64,000 nt of DNA from Lysobacter sp. KIS68-7 (GCF_021284745.1 NZ_CP089925.1:2045001-2109000); one strand, 5' to 3'; shown: positions 1 to 9,698, numbered from the stretch's first letter. Notes: generated from the letters alone by a model not told the origin. A program made the numbers and translations.

Positions 1-578
1 TGCGCACCGGAAGTCACGACGACATCCTCGCCCGTGCAGGCCACCGCGCGCGCAAACGCCACGTGCTGCGCGATCGCCGAGCGCAATTCGGGCAAGCCTT
101 GTGACGGCGGATACGTGAACGGACGTTTCGAAAACGCCTGCAGCGCCTGCGCCGTCAACTTGCGCCACAACGCATGCGGGAAGTGGCGATGGTCCGGCAC
201 GCCCAATCGAAAGCTGCGCTCGGGCAAGGCGCGCGGTGCGGGCGGCAACCAGGGCGTGCGCCAGAACGGCGCGAGGCGCGGATCTTCCATCGTCGGCGGC
301 GCGGCCGCGACGCGCTGTCGCGTGTGCAAGTCGGCGACCACCGGCTTCGCACCCTGGCGCGGCACCACGTAGCCCTCGGCGACCAGCAGGTCGTAGGCCC
401 CGGTCACCGTGTTGCGCGCAATGCCCAGCTCGGCGGCCAGCTTGCGCGACGCGGGCAACGTGGCGCCCGCAGCCAGTCGCCCGTCCAGGATCGCGGCCCG
501 CAACTGCTGGTGCAGCGTGCCCATCAGATGGCCCGCGGCCCCGCTCAGGTCGGGCGCGAAGGGCAGGACTGGCTCCAT
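1..578 (-). CDS. MocR/PdxR-type GntR-family regulator, 3' part outside window
   Basis: Partial gene: the start codon (576-578) and about 192 codons are visible, and the rest lies beyond base 1. Residues 15-85 form a GntR-type winged helix (LPASRKLAAELGIARNTVTG) followed by the wing RQGAKPVVAD. After a linker the start of a fold-type-I aminotransferase domain is visible (FRLGVPDHRHFPHALWRK, then YPPSQGLPELRSAIAQH and VVVTSGA). This is the MocR arrangement, in which a PLP-binding aminotransferase-like domain senses a ligand for the DNA-binding domain. A GGAG lies just before the ATG. It is divergent from the glutathione transferase operon, with 79 bp between the starts, so it may regulate that operon. 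The ligand cannot be deduced. Confidence 0.85.
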   Translation of the reverse strand, partial: MEPVLPFAPDLSGAAGHLMGTLHQQLRAAILDGRLAAGATLPASRKLAAELGIARNTVTGAYDLLVAEGYVVPRQGAKPVVADLHTRQRVAAAPPTMEDPRLAPFWRTPWLPPAPRALPERSFRLGVPDHRHFPHALWRKLTAQALQAFSKRPFTYPPSQGLPELRSAIAQHVAFARAVACTGEDVVVTSGA

Positions 579-657
579 GGAATCTCCGCGAACTGGTCCA
601 AACACGGGGCCAGATTACGCCGACCATGGCCTCGTGCCCACCACAGGAAGGACCCCC

Positions 658-1344
658 ATGCTGGACATCTATTACGCGGCATCGCCCAACGGCATGAAGC
701 TGCCGCTGTTCCTGGAGGAAGTCGCGGAACAGGGCGCGCCGCTGGCGCATCGCCTGATCCCGGTGAAGCTCTCGGCCGGCGAACAGTTCCGCCCCGAGTT
801 CCTCGCCATCTCGCCGAACAACAAGATCCCCGCGATCGTCGACCACGCGCCCGTCGATGGCGGCGCGCCCCTGTCGATCTTCGAATCGGCCGCGATCCTG
901 CAATACCTCGCGGAGAAGAGCGGCAAGTTGTTGGCGCCCGATCCGCGCACGCGCATCGAAACCCTGCAGTGGCTGACCTGGCAAGTCGCTGGCCTGGGCC
1001 CGATGGCCGGGCAATCGGGCTGGTTCCGCGTGCATTCGCAACAACGCGACGACTACGCCATCGACCGCTATGTGCGCGAAACGCATCGCCTCTACGGCGT
1101 GCTGGATCGCCACCTCGCGGGTCGCGAATTCATCGCCGGCGACGCGTATTCGATCGCCGACATCGCCTGCTGGCCGTGGATCTACTCACACGCGGGCCAT
1201 GGCCAGTCGCTCGAGGACTTCCCGGACATCGCGCGCTGGTTCGAGGCCATTCGCCAACGCCCTGCGACGCAACGCGCCTTCGCACATTACGTCGACCCTT
1301 ACGCCCGCGTGCGCCACCCGGCGATCGAGGAGCAAGTCGCATGA
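658..1344 (+). CDS. yfcG: Glutathione transferase, YfcG/YghU-like (nu class)
   Basis: A 228-residue cytosolic thioredoxin-fold transferase. The N-terminal domain reads MLDIYYAASPNGMKLPLFLE, then FRPEFLAISPNNKIPAIVD and the glutathione-binding SIFESAAILQYLAEK. These match the nu-class YfcG/YghU proteins, which reduce disulfides using two bound glutathiones. The helical C-terminal domain ends with DPYARVRHPAIEEQVA. The ATG at 658 was chosen because an AGGA lies just upstream and the protein then has the usual family start; the open frame extends further upstream without homology. Its stop overlaps the start of the next gene (ATGA), so the three genes 658-2611 form one operon. Disulfide oxidoreductase activity is inferred from the family. 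Confidence 0.85.
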   Translation: MLDIYYAASPNGMKLPLFLEEVAEQGAPLAHRLIPVKLSAGEQFRPEFLAISPNNKIPAIVDHAPVDGGAPLSIFESAAILQYLAEKSGKLLAPDPRTRIETLQWLTWQVAGLGPMAGQSGWFRVHSQQRDDYAIDRYVRETHRLYGVLDRHLAGREFIAGDAYSIADIACWPWIYSHAGHGQSLEDFPDIARWFEAIRQRPATQRAFAHYVDPYARVRHPAIEEQVA

Positions 1345-2147
1345 CCCCGTACATCTGCCCGACCTGCGCAACGCAATACGCCGCGAGCGAACACCCGCCC
1401 GAACACTGCCCGGTGTGCGAAGACGACCGCCAGTACGTCGCGTGGGAAGGCCAGCAATGGACCACGCATGAAGCACTTCAACAGCGCTACAAACTGCGCA
1501 TCGACCAGGACGCCGACTTGCTCGCCATCGCCGTCGATCCCATGTTCGCCATCCCGCAACGCGTGCTGCACCTGCGCACCGACGCCGGCAACCTGCTGTG
1601 GGAAAGCCTGGGCTTCGTGAACGACGACGCCGTGCGTGCTTTGCGCGACGCAGGCGGTGTCGACCGCATCATCGTCTCGCACCCGCATTTCTATTCTTCG
1701 ATGGTCGAGTGGAGCGAAGCGCTCGGCGGCGTGGAAATCCTCCTGCACGAAGCCGACCGCGAATGGGTTCGCCGCCCGAGCGACAACATCCGCTTCTGGC
1801 GCGGCGACACACTCCAACTTTCCGATGAGATCACCCTGATCAACGTCGCCGGCCACTTCCCCGGCAGCACCGCGTTGCACTGGAAAACGGGCCCGCACGG
1901 CAAGGGCGCGCTGTTCCCGGGCGACGCACCGCACGTCGGACAGGACCGCAAGCAAGTCACCTTCATGCACAGCGTCCCGAACTTCATGCCGATGAAGCCC
2001 TCCGCCGTGCGCCGCATGCGCGCCTTGCTTGCCCCATACGACTACGACGACGTCTACGGCTTCTCCTGGGGTCGCAACATCCTCGGCGGCGGCAAGCGCG
2101 CCGTCGAAGCTTCGTTCGACAACTTCCTCGCGCAGGTGGCCGCATGA
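1341..2147 (+). CDS. Metallo-beta-lactamase-fold protein with N-terminal zinc-ribbon
   Basis: A 268-residue protein. Residues 1-30 carry two Cys-x2-Cys pairs (CPTC and CPVC), a rubredoxin/zinc-ribbon-like knuckle. The rest is a metallo-beta-lactamase fold: SHPHFYSS in place of the usual HxHxDH, then AGHFPGSTALHW and LFPGDAPHV. The second-metal ligands of the first motif (Asp-His) are replaced by Tyr-Ser, so at most a modified metal centre is expected. No hydrolase substrate can be assigned. The start overlaps the transferase stop and the stop overlaps the cupin start (ATGA both times), so translation is probably coupled. A role in detoxification or redox chemistry with the neighbouring glutathione transferase is inference only. 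Confidence 0.75.
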   Translation: MTPYICPTCATQYAASEHPPEHCPVCEDDRQYVAWEGQQWTTHEALQQRYKLRIDQDADLLAIAVDPMFAIPQRVLHLRTDAGNLLWESLGFVNDDAVRALRDAGGVDRIIVSHPHFYSSMVEWSEALGGVEILLHEADREWVRRPSDNIRFWRGDTLQLSDEITLINVAGHFPGSTALHWKTGPHGKGALFPGDAPHVGQDRKQVTFMHSVPNFMPMKPSAVRRMRALLAPYDYDDVYGFSWGRNILGGGKRAVEASFDNFLAQVAA

Positions 2148-2611
2148 ACGCTTTCCTCCACGACGCCCTCCGCGGCCAACTCCCCACGCATCTCGTCGCC
2201 AGCGACGACCTGCCCTGGGTGCCGGAAGGCGAGGGCAAATGGGCGAAGCCGCTGCGCTTCCTGGGCGACCGCGGCTTCGTCGAATTGCTGCGCATGTCCC
2301 CCGGCACCGTGATGCCGCTCCACCGCCACACCGGCGAGGTACACGTGCACCAGTTGAGCGGCCATCGCCAACTCAACACGGGCGAGATCGTCGGTCCGGG
2401 CGATTACGTGTTCGAACCGGCGGGCAACGTGGATTGGTGGAAGGTGGTGGGCGAGGAAGACATGCTTGCGTTCGCGGTCGTCATCGGCGAGGTCGAATTC
2501 ATCGGTCCCGGTGGCGAGGTGCGCGCTGTCGCAAACGTCCAAACGCAACGCGCCGGCTACGAAAAGTTTTGCGCCGAGCACAACCTCCTTGTCCGCCAAC
2601 TGCGCGCCTGA
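2144..2611 (+). CDS. Cupin-domain protein (dihydroxyacetophenone dioxygenase-like)
   Basis: A 155-residue single cupin domain. The metal-binding motif is MPLHRHTGEVHVHQLSG (two histidines, a glutamate, then a histidine), and the second cupin motif is seen around GDYVFEPAGNVDW. The overall layout resembles the ChrR-like / 2,4'-dihydroxyacetophenone dioxygenase cupins, which bind iron or zinc. It is the last gene of the transferase-MBL-cupin operon, with a 4-bp start/stop overlap. It is followed at once by the large palindrome, which may serve as the operon's 3' end. The catalytic role is not established. Confidence 0.75.
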   Translation: MNAFLHDALRGQLPTHLVASDDLPWVPEGEGKWAKPLRFLGDRGFVELLRMSPGTVMPLHRHTGEVHVHQLSGHRQLNTGEIVGPGDYVFEPAGNVDWWKVVGEEDMLAFAVVIGEVEFIGPGGEVRAVANVQTQRAGYEKFCAEHNLLVRQLRA

Positions 2612-2613
2612 AG

Positions 2614-2991
2614 GCAAAAGCCTCGGCTGCGGAAGGCACGGCCTGTCACCCACTCGATGAGCGCGCCTGTCGGAGCGCCTACAAGCCGCATCCATGCAAC
2701 CGGAGCTCCGCCCGCCTCGCCATCCATGGCGGGGCTGCAGTCGCGCTCATCGAGTGTGTGCCAGGCCTCCACCGCAAATCCTTGTCTGCGGCTTCGGTGA
2801 AAGGCTTCCAACGCAGCGCACTCGCAAATCGTGGTGGAGGACCGACACGCACTCGGTTGTCGCGACTGCAGGGCGGCCATGGATGGCCACCCGGGCGGAG
2901 CTCCGGTTGCATGGATGCGGCTTGTAGGCGCTCCGACAGGCGCGACAACCGAGGGCGGGTCGGTCCGTCCTGACCGGAGCCGAGGCTTTGC
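2614..2991. repeat. Giant imperfect palindrome filling the cupin-icmF intergenic region
   Basis: The whole gap between the cupin and icmF is an inverted repeat. A perfect 53-bp pair lies at 2662-2714 and 2892-2944 (it contains AACCGGAGCTCCGCCCG on the left arm). The outer ends also pair imperfectly: GCAAAAGCCTCGGCTGCGG near 2614 with CCGGAGCCGAGGCTTTGC at 2974-2991. Towards the middle, CTGCAGTCGCG (2735-2745) pairs with CGCGACTGCAG (2861-2871) and CCTCCACC (2767-2774) with GGTGGAGG (2833-2840). Open frames on both strands translate the arms into the same peptides, which is a by-product of the symmetry. No gene is supported here. Confidence 0.85.
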
Positions 2992-3067
2992 TCCGGGAGG
3001 GGAAGGGGCCTTAACCACCGCAGCGCTACAATGCGGGATTCGCCGGACCCGTATTGAGCGCCGCCAA

Positions 3068-6000
3068 ATGAGCACCCCCGCCGCCACCGTTCCCGCCTCG
3101 ACCCCCCAGACCGAGACGAGCCCGCTGCGCTTCGTCACCGCCGCCAGCCTGTTCGACGGCCACGACGCCGCCATCAACATCATGCGGCGCCTGATCCAGG
3201 GACAGGGCGCGGAAGTCATCCACCTCGGGCACAACCGCTCCGTGGAAGACGTCGTGCGCGCCGCGCTGCAGGAAGACGCCGACGCCATCGCCCTGTCGTC
3301 CTACCAGGGCGGCCATGTCGAATACTTCAAGTACATGGTGGACATGCTGCGCGAGCGCGGCGCCTCGCACATCCGCGTGTTCGGCGGTGGCGGCGGCACG
3401 ATCACGCCGGAAGAAATCCGCGAGCTGCAGTCCTACGGCGTGGAGCGCATCTACCACCCGAACGACGGCATGCACATGGGCCTGGTCGCGATGATCGAAG
3501 ATGTCGTGCGCCGCGCCGAAGCCGCGCGCATGCCCGTCGAGAAGCCGCACCTGGTGGACCTCTCCGACGAGATCGCCATCGGCCGCATGCTCAGCGCCAT
3601 CGAAGAAAGCGCGCTCGAGGAATCCGAACTCCAGCACCTGCGCAAGCAGTGGCAGCTCGCCGGCGGCAAGACGCCGGTGGTGGGCATCACCGGCACGGGT
3701 GGCGCGGGCAAGTCGTCGGTCACCGATGAACTGCTGAATCGCTTCCTCGCCTCGTTCCCCGACATGCGCATCGCGGTGATCTCGGTCGACCCGACCCGTC
3801 GCCGCACCGGCGGCGCGCTGCTCGGCGACCGCATCCGCATGAATTCGCTGCGTTCCAAGCGCGTGTTCATGCGCTCGATGGCCACGCGCCGCCAGCACAT
3901 GGCCACCAACATCGTGCTCAAGGACTGCATCGCCTTCCTCAAGTCGCTTGGCTACGACATGGTGATCGTGGAAACCGCGGGCATCGGCCAGAGCGATTCG
4001 GAGATCGTCGACCTCGTCGACTTCCCGATGTACGTGATGACCAGCGACTTCGGTGCGCCGAGCCAGCTGGAAAAGATCGACATGCTCGATTACGCCGAGC
4101 TCGTCGTGCTCAACAAGTTCGACAAGCGCGGCGCGGAAGATGCGCTGCGCGACGTGCGCAAGCAGTGGAAGCGCAACCGCGTCGCCTTCCAGACGAAGGA
4201 TGAAGACGTCCCCGTCTATCCGACCATCGCCAGCCAGTTCAACGACCCCGGCATCAGCTGGATGTTCGTGAACCTGTGCCGCCTGTTGCGCGCCAAGCTG
4301 GAACTGCCGGAAGGCAAGTGGTCGCCGCACCTGGACACCACGCTGAAGGAACCGCGCGCCACCGTGCTGATCCCCGGCGCGCGCGTGCGTTACCTGGCAG
4401 AGATCGCCGAGCAGGGGCGCGGCATCAACACGCGCATCGAAGCGCAGAGCGAGATCGCCGATCGCGCGCAGAGTTATTGGCAATCGCTGCGCGACCTGGA
4501 TGACGCGAAGCTGCCGAAGGCGCTCGATCTGTTTGCCGCCGACGACCTGCTGGCGAAGGACGACCGCACGCTCTCGACGCTGCGCCAGCGCTACCAGGAC
4601 GCGATCCACTCGCTGGATTCGGAAGCCATCAAGCTCCTGCGCGAATGGCCCGCGCGCCTGAAGTCGATCACCGACGAGGTGAACGAATACAAGGTGCGCG
4701 ACAAGACGATCCGCGTGGAGAACTACCGCGAGTCGCTGAGCCACCAGAAGATCCCGAAGATCGCGGCGCCGACGTACCGCAGCTGGGGTGAGTTGCTCAC
4801 GTTCCTGCAGAAGGAAAACCTGCCGGGCGCGTATCCCTACACCGGCGGTGTGTATCCGTACCGCCGCACCGGCGAAGATCCGATCCGCATGTTCGCGGGC
4901 GAGGGCACGCCGGAGCGCACCAATCGTCGTTTCCATTATTTGAGCGTCGGCCAGCCGGCCGCGCGCCTGTCCACGGCGTTCGACTCGGTCACGCTGTACG
5001 GCGAAGACCCCGCCGTGCGCCCGGACATCTACGGCAAGATCGGCAACTCGGGCGTCAACATCGCCACACTCGACGACATGAAGAAGCTGTACTCCGGCTT
5101 CGACCTGTGCGCGCCGACCACCTCGGTGTCGATGACGATCAACGGCCCGGCGCCGATCATCCTCGCGATGTTCATGAACACCGCGATCGACCAGCAGGTC
5201 GAGAAGTACCTCCGCGCCGACCAGGCGCGTTGGGACGAAGCGCACGAGCGCATCGAAAAGATGTTCGAAGGGCGCAAGCGCCCCGAATACAGCGGCATGC
5301 TGCCCGCGACGAACGACGGCCTGGGCCTCGGCCTGCTGGGCGTCACCGGCGACCAGGTGGTCGATGCCGACACCTACGCGCGCATCAAGGCCGAAACGCT
5401 GGCCACCGTGCGCGGCACCGTGCAGGCGGACATCCTCAAGGAAGACCAGGCGCAGAACACCTGCATCTTCAGCACCGAGTTCGCCCTGCGCATGATGGGC
5501 GACATCCAGCAGTACTTCGTGGACAAGAACGTCCGCAACTTCTACTCGGTGTCGATCAGCGGTTACCACATCGCCGAAGCGGGCGCGAACCCGATCTCGC
5601 AGCTGGCCTTCACGCTGAGCAACGGCTTCACGATCGTGGAGTACTACCTCGCGCGTGGCATGAAGATCGACGACTTCGCGCCCAACCTGTCGTTCTTCTT
5701 CAGCAACGGCATGGACCCGGAGTACACCGTCATCGGCCGCGTGGCCCGCCGCATCTGGGCGCGCGCGATGCGCGAGCGCTACGGCGCCGGCGCGCGTTCG
5801 CAGATGATGAAGTACCACATCCAGACCTCCGGCCGTTCGCTGCACGCGCAGGAAATCCAGTTCAACGACATCCGCACCACGCTGCAGGCGCTGTACGCGC
5901 TGTTCGACAACTGCAACTCGCTGCATACCAACGCCTACGATGAAGCCATCACGACCCCGACGGAAGAGAGCGTGCGCCGCGCCGTCGCGATCCAGATGAT

Positions 6001-6508
6001 CATCAACAAGGAGCTGGGGCTGAACTTCAACGAGAATCCCTGGCAGGGCAGCTTCATCGTCGACAAGCTCACCGACATCGTCGAAGAAGCCGTCTACAAG
6101 GAATTCGAGGCGATCAGCGAGCGCGGCGGCGTGCTGGGTGCGATGGACACCATGTACCAGCGCGGCAAGATCCAGGAAGAGTCGCTGTACTACGAACACA
6201 AGAAGCACGACGGCTCGCTGCCGCTGATCGGCGTGAACACCTTCCTGCCGAAGGACCACGCCGGCGACATCGTCACCGAGATCGAACTGATTCGTTCGAC
6301 CGAAGGCGAGAAGGGCCAGCAGATCGACAACGTGCAGCGCTACCAGCAGCTGCGCAACGGCGAGACGGGCCTGGCCTACCTGCAGAAGACCGCGCGCGAC
6401 CGCCAGAACGTCTTCACTTCGCTGATGGAAGCGGTGAAGACGCATTCACTCGGCCAGATCAGCCACGCGCTGTACGACGTGGGCGGGGAATATCGCCGCA
6501 ACATGTAA
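3068..6508 (+). CDS. icmF: Fused isobutyryl-CoA mutase (IcmF)
   Basis: A 1146-residue adenosylcobalamin enzyme that interconverts isobutyryl-CoA and n-butyryl-CoA, and in some species isovaleryl- and pivalyl-CoA. Order: B12-binding domain (residues 20-150, with D30-G-H32 and the LSSYQGG loop); MeaB-type GTPase chaperone (Walker A GTGGAGKS at 209-216, [18 protein letters not shown]); C-terminal mutase barrel from about residue 560 ([20 protein letters not shown] and [13 protein letters not shown]). This domain order is diagnostic of IcmF. The ATG at 3068 gives the normal N-terminus; the open frame runs back into the palindrome but has no homology there. A TACAAT hexamer at 3027-3032 may be the -10. 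There is no clear Shine-Dalgarno sequence. The gene stands alone, with a role in branched-chain acyl-CoA metabolism. Confidence 0.93.
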   Translation: MSTPAATVPASTPQTETSPLRFVTAASLFDGHDAAINIMRRLIQGQGAEVIHLGHNRSVEDVVRAALQEDADAIALSSYQGGHVEYFKYMVDMLRERGASHIRVFGGGGGTITPEEIRELQSYGVERIYHPNDGMHMGLVAMIEDVVRRAEAARMPVEKPHLVDLSDEIAIGRMLSAIEESALEESELQHLRKQWQLAGGKTPVVGITGTGGAGKSSVTDELLNRFLASFPDMRIAVISVDPTRRRTGGALLGDRIRMNSLRSKRVFMRSMATRRQHMATNIVLKDCIAFLKSLGYDMVIVETAGIGQSDSEIVDLVDFPMYVMTSDFGAPSQLEKIDMLDYAELVVLNKFDKRGAEDALRDVRKQWKRNRVAFQTKDEDVPVYPTIASQFNDPGISWMFVNLCRLLRAKLELPEGKWSPHLDTTLKEPRATVLIPGARVRYLAEIAEQGRGINTRIEAQSEIADRAQSYWQSLRDLDDAKLPKALDLFAADDLLAKDDRTLSTLRQRYQDAIHSLDSEAIKLLREWPARLKSITDEVNEYKVRDKTIRVENYRESLSHQKIPKIAAPTYRSWGELLTFLQKENLPGAYPYTGGVYPYRRTGEDPIRMFAGEGTPERTNRRFHYLSVGQPAARLSTAFDSVTLYGEDPAVRPDIYGKIGNSGVNIATLDDMKKLYSGFDLCAPTTSVSMTINGPAPIILAMFMNTAIDQQVEKYLRADQARWDEAHERIEKMFEGRKRPEYSGMLPATNDGLGLGLLGVTGDQVVDADTYARIKAETLATVRGTVQADILKEDQAQNTCIFSTEFALRMMGDIQQYFVDKNVRNFYSVSISGYHIAEAGANPISQLAFTLSNGFTIVEYYLARGMKIDDFAPNLSFFFSNGMDPEYTVIGRVARRIWARAMRERYGAGARSQMMKYHIQTSGRSLHAQEIQFNDIRTTLQALYALFDNCNSLHTNAYDEAITTPTEESVRRAVAIQMIINKELGLNFNENPWQGSFIVDKLTDIVEEAVYKEFEAISERGGVLGAMDTMYQRGKIQEESLYYEHKKHDGSLPLIGVNTFLPKDHAGDIVTEIELIRSTEGEKGQQIDNVQRYQQLRNGETGLAYLQKTARDRQNVFTSLMEAVKTHSLGQISHALYDVGGEYRRNM

Positions 6509-6515
6509 GGCGGAA

Positions 6516-6546
6516 GCGGGGTGCAGGGCCTTGTCAGGCGCCCCGC
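6516..6546 (+). terminator. Possible terminator hairpin after icmF
   Basis: The stem GCGGGGTGC / GCGCCCCGC (one G-T pair) has a 13-nt loop and starts just after the icmF stop. No T-run follows, so intrinsic termination is uncertain. Confidence 0.3.
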
Positions 6547-6617
6547 GAAACTGAACGCCACGGGCGCCTTCACCTCGGCTTTTCGAACCGCCCGGAAGAG
6601 TGCGGGGATTCACCGCC

Positions 6618-9275
6618 ATGGAATCCGGCCCCCGCATGGAGCTTCGCCGTACGTTCCGCCCCCCGTCGCTGGCCCGCCTTGCGGCGGCCGTTTGCGTGTT
6701 GCCCGCCGCTGCGTTGCTCGTGGGGGCGACCCCCGCGCAGAACTTCCAGACCGACCCCGACCGCCTCGTCATGGCGACCGCGCACTGGAACAACCGCGCG
6801 CAGCTGCAGAAGATCGCGGGCAACTTCCAGCATCTGATCATCGACGAGAAGGCGCGCACCGCGCGCATCGAAGCGAGCAGCGACGATCTCGCCCGCCTGC
6901 GCCGCATGGGCATCCGCGTGGAGATCGACGATGCCGCCACACAGCGCATGCGCACGGCTGAATCGGCGATGGCAAACCGCGATCCGCTGGGGCTGACGTC
7001 CTCGAAGCTCACGGCCGAGCAATCGATCCCCGGCTTCGCGTGCTACCGCACCGTCGAAGAAACCTACGCGACGATGGACCAACTCGTGGCGGCGAAACCC
7101 TCGCTCGCGAGCGTCGTCGACATCGGTCCGTCGTGGGATGCCGCCCACGCCGGTGGCCCGGCCGGATACCGCATGCGCGCGCTGCGCCTGACCAACCGCG
7201 CGACCGACGCCGCGATTCCCGACAAACCGAACATGGTCGTCCTCGCCGCCATCCATGCGCGCGAGTACACGACCGCCGAACTCGCCACGCGCTTCGCGGA
7301 ATACCTGGCGAACGGTTACGGCACCGATCCGGAAGCGACCTGGCTGCTCGACAACTTCCGCTTCCACTTCATCCTCCAGGGCAATCCGGACGGCCGCAAG
7401 AAAGCCGAATCCGGCTTGTCGTGGCGCAAGAACACGGACAACGACGACGGCACCTGTCCTGCCAATGCGTATGGCGTGGATCTCAATCGCAACTTCAGCT
7501 GGCAGTTCGGCGGCGTGGCCGATGGCTCCAGCGGCGACCCGTGCAACGTGGAGTACCGCGGAACGGGGGCGGTATCGGAGGAAGAAACGCAGAACATTCT
7601 GCGCTACGTCATCGGCACAGCGGGCGCGGGCGGGACGTTCAGCGGCGGCGTGTTCCCGGATCGCCGCACCGACACGGGCATGGCGCCGAGTGATTACCGC
7701 GGCATCTTCCTGGACATCCACAGCTTCTCGCAGTTGGTGTTGTGGCCGTGGGCCTACACCGCGACGGATGCGCCGAACGCGCCCGCGCTGCAAACGCTCG
7801 GCCGTCGCCTGGCGTACTTCAACAACTATCGCCCCGTGCAGTGGAACGGCCTGTACCTGGCGGACGGCACCAACACCGACACCGTGTACGGCAGCACCGG
7901 CGCGCCGAGTTACACCATCGAGTTGGGGCAGCAGTTCTTCGAAGACTGCGCGACGTTCACGTCCTCCACGTACCCGCAGAACTTCAACGCGCTGAAGTAC
8001 GCCGCGCGCAACCTGCATGATCCCTACCTGTCGCCGAGCGGCCCGGACACGACCTCGATCGCCGCATCGGCGACGTCGATCATGCGCGGGCAGGGCTTCG
8101 CGGTGTCGGCCTACGTGGACGACAGCCATTACAACCAGAGCAACGGTGCGGAACCGGTGCAGTCGATCACCAGCGCGACGGCGTCGCTCGACCACGCGCC
8201 GTGGGATGCCGGCACCAACTTCGCGATGACCGCCTCCGACGGCGCCTTCAACAGCAGCCGCGAACTCGTCACCGTGAACATCAACACCACCAACCTCGCG
8301 TACGGCCGCCACGTGGTGTACGTCCGCGGTGTCGACGCCTCCGGCCGCCCCGGCACGCCGAGCGCGGTGTATTTCAATGTGCGGCCCTTCAGCGCGAACC
8401 ACGATTACGACGGCGACCTGCGTTCGGACATCGCCTGGCGCGATGGCGCCTCGGGGTCCAACGTGATCTGGCGTTCGGCGAACAACGCCGCGCAAACCCC
8501 GATGACCACCGTGCCGGGCAACACCTGGCGCGTGGTGGCGCAGGGCGACTTCGACGGCGACGCCAAGGGCGATGTGTTCTGGCGCAACGCCAGCACGGGC
8601 GCCAACGTGATCTGGCGCTCGGGCAACAGCGCGACCACGCAAGCGGTGGCGGCGGTGACGAGCCAGGCGTGGCGCGTGGTGGGTGCCGGCGACTTCGATG
8701 GCGACGGCCGCGCGGATCTGTTCTGGCGCAACGTCAACTCGGGCGCCAACGTGATCTGGCGCTCTGGCAATGCCAACGCCACGACAGCGGCCAGCGCGGT
8801 CACCGACCTCAACTGGCAGGTCGTGGGCGTGGGCGATTTCAACGGCGACGGCCGCAGCGATGTGTTGTGGCGCAACGTGTCCACCGGCGCCAACACGATC
8901 TGGCGCTCGGGCAATGCGGCCACGACCCAGGCGGTGGTCGGCGTGACGGGCAACGCGTGGAAGGTCGTCGGCGTCGGCGACTTCGACAACAACGGCACCG
9001 CCGACATCTTCTGGCGCAACGGCAGCACGGGCGCGAACACCGTCTGGCGCGCAGGCAACAACACGACGCAGATCAACGTGTCCGCGGCCGCGCTCGCCTG
9101 GCGCGTGGCCGCGATTGGCGACTTCGATGCCGATGGTTACGCCGACGTCCTGTGGCGCAACGTGCAGACCGGCGCGAACGGGATCTGGCGACGCGCCAAC
9201 AGTTCGCTGCCGATGGGCGTGGGGACGGTGAGCAGCCAGTCCTGGCAGATCGTGCCCTACGAAAACCAACCCTAG
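6618..9275 (+). CDS. Secreted M14 zinc carboxypeptidase with C-terminal FG-GAP-like repeats
   Basis: An 885-residue exported peptidase. A signal sequence follows the basic start (LAAAVCVLPAAALLVGATPAQ). The M14 catalytic set is intact: His213 and Glu216 (IHAREYTT), Asn290-Arg291 (DLNRNFSW), His368 (DIHSFSQL), Glu435 (TIELGQQFF). A beta-rich spacer leads to six repeats of about 45 residues, each with a calcium-loop-like DFDGDGRADLFWRN and an IWRSGN segment, resembling FG-GAP/VCBS blades. The protein probably removes C-terminal residues from external peptides, with the repeats aiding adhesion or stability. The ATG at 6618 has GGGGA upstream; ATG 6636 and GTG 6600 are alternatives. The 3' end overlaps the convergent next gene by 4 bp. 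Confidence 0.88.
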   Translation: MESGPRMELRRTFRPPSLARLAAAVCVLPAAALLVGATPAQNFQTDPDRLVMATAHWNNRAQLQKIAGNFQHLIIDEKARTARIEASSDDLARLRRMGIRVEIDDAATQRMRTAESAMANRDPLGLTSSKLTAEQSIPGFACYRTVEETYATMDQLVAAKPSLASVVDIGPSWDAAHAGGPAGYRMRALRLTNRATDAAIPDKPNMVVLAAIHAREYTTAELATRFAEYLANGYGTDPEATWLLDNFRFHFILQGNPDGRKKAESGLSWRKNTDNDDGTCPANAYGVDLNRNFSWQFGGVADGSSGDPCNVEYRGTGAVSEEETQNILRYVIGTAGAGGTFSGGVFPDRRTDTGMAPSDYRGIFLDIHSFSQLVLWPWAYTATDAPNAPALQTLGRRLAYFNNYRPVQWNGLYLADGTNTDTVYGSTGAPSYTIELGQQFFEDCATFTSSTYPQNFNALKYAARNLHDPYLSPSGPDTTSIAASATSIMRGQGFAVSAYVDDSHYNQSNGAEPVQSITSATASLDHAPWDAGTNFAMTASDGAFNSSRELVTVNINTTNLAYGRHVVYVRGVDASGRPGTPSAVYFNVRPFSANHDYDGDLRSDIAWRDGASGSNVIWRSANNAAQTPMTTVPGNTWRVVAQGDFDGDAKGDVFWRNASTGANVIWRSGNSATTQAVAAVTSQAWRVVGAGDFDGDGRADLFWRNVNSGANVIWRSGNANATTAASAVTDLNWQVVGVGDFNGDGRSDVLWRNVSTGANTIWRSGNAATTQAVVGVTGNAWKVVGVGDFDNNGTADIFWRNGSTGANTVWRAGNNTTQINVSAAALAWRVAAIGDFDADGYADVLWRNVQTGANGIWRRANSSLPMGVGTVSSQSWQIVPYENQP

Positions 9276-9649
9276 GGCTGGTCGCCGAACAGCCAGTCCA
9301 GCGCGTGCTGGCGCTCGAAGAAGGAGCGGAACTTGTAGCCCTTCTTCTTCGAGAACTCGACCATCTCCGCATCGTGGTCGGAGGGCGCGCCAAGGAAGGC
9401 GATGCGCGCGCCGCGGGTGAACGTCGCACGCTCCAGCGCAGCACGGAAACGCTTTTCGTCGGCGGCGCTGCCTGCATATTCCGCAGGGTAGGCCGCAGTG
9501 AAATCGATCAGCACCTTCTTCACCCAACAATCCTTCAGGCGGAACTGGGTTTCCTCGATGGCGCGGGCGCGCTGCGCGAACGTCAATGCGCCGACGTAGC
9601 GAATTTCGAAGAGATCGGCGTCCGGGGACAGTCGCAGGTTGGTGGGCAT
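9272..9649 (-). CDS. SpoIIAA/STAS-like protein (paralogue of 20885-21259)
   Basis: A 125-residue cytosolic protein, MPTNLRLSPDADLFEIRYVG onwards, with an alpha/beta pattern and VLIDFTAAYP in the middle. It resembles the SpoIIAA/STAS-like fold and is similar in length and layout to the protein at 20885-21259. The start at 9649 is supported by a TAAAAT hexamer eight bases before the ATG and by the matching length of the paralogue; an upstream in-frame start would add 11 residues. There is no Shine-Dalgarno, so the mRNA is probably leaderless. Function is unknown. The gene is convergent with the carboxypeptidase and shares the CTAG stop. Confidence 0.7.
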   Translation of the reverse strand: MPTNLRLSPDADLFEIRYVGALTFAQRARAIEETQFRLKDCWVKKVLIDFTAAYPAEYAGSAADEKRFRAALERATFTRGARIAFLGAPSDHDAEMVEFSKKKGYKFRSFFERQHALDWLFGDQP

Positions 9650-9657
9650 GACGCGCG

Positions 9658-9663
9658 ATTTTA
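9658..9663 (-). promoter_or_regulatory. -10 hexamer for a probable leaderless transcript
   Basis: TAAAAT on the minus strand ends 8 nt before the ATG at 9649, placing the expected transcription start at or next to the start codon. No Shine-Dalgarno is present. Confidence 0.5.
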
Positions 9664-9698
9664 GCGCGGCGAACGTCCACACCTCTGCGTATGTTGTG

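Noticed and set aside
2679-2948. Small open frames on both strands within the palindrome giving matching peptides
   Set aside because: The shared peptides arise from the inverted symmetry, and there is no ribosome binding site.
2831-3067. N-terminal extension of icmF into the palindrome
   Set aside because: The added residues derive from the repeat and have no IcmF homology; the ATG at 3068 gives the usual N-terminus.
3026-6445. An 1139-codon open frame antisense to icmF
   Set aside because: It is His/Val/Arg-rich, has no domain pattern and mirrors a fully recognisable enzyme. High GC favours such antisense frames.
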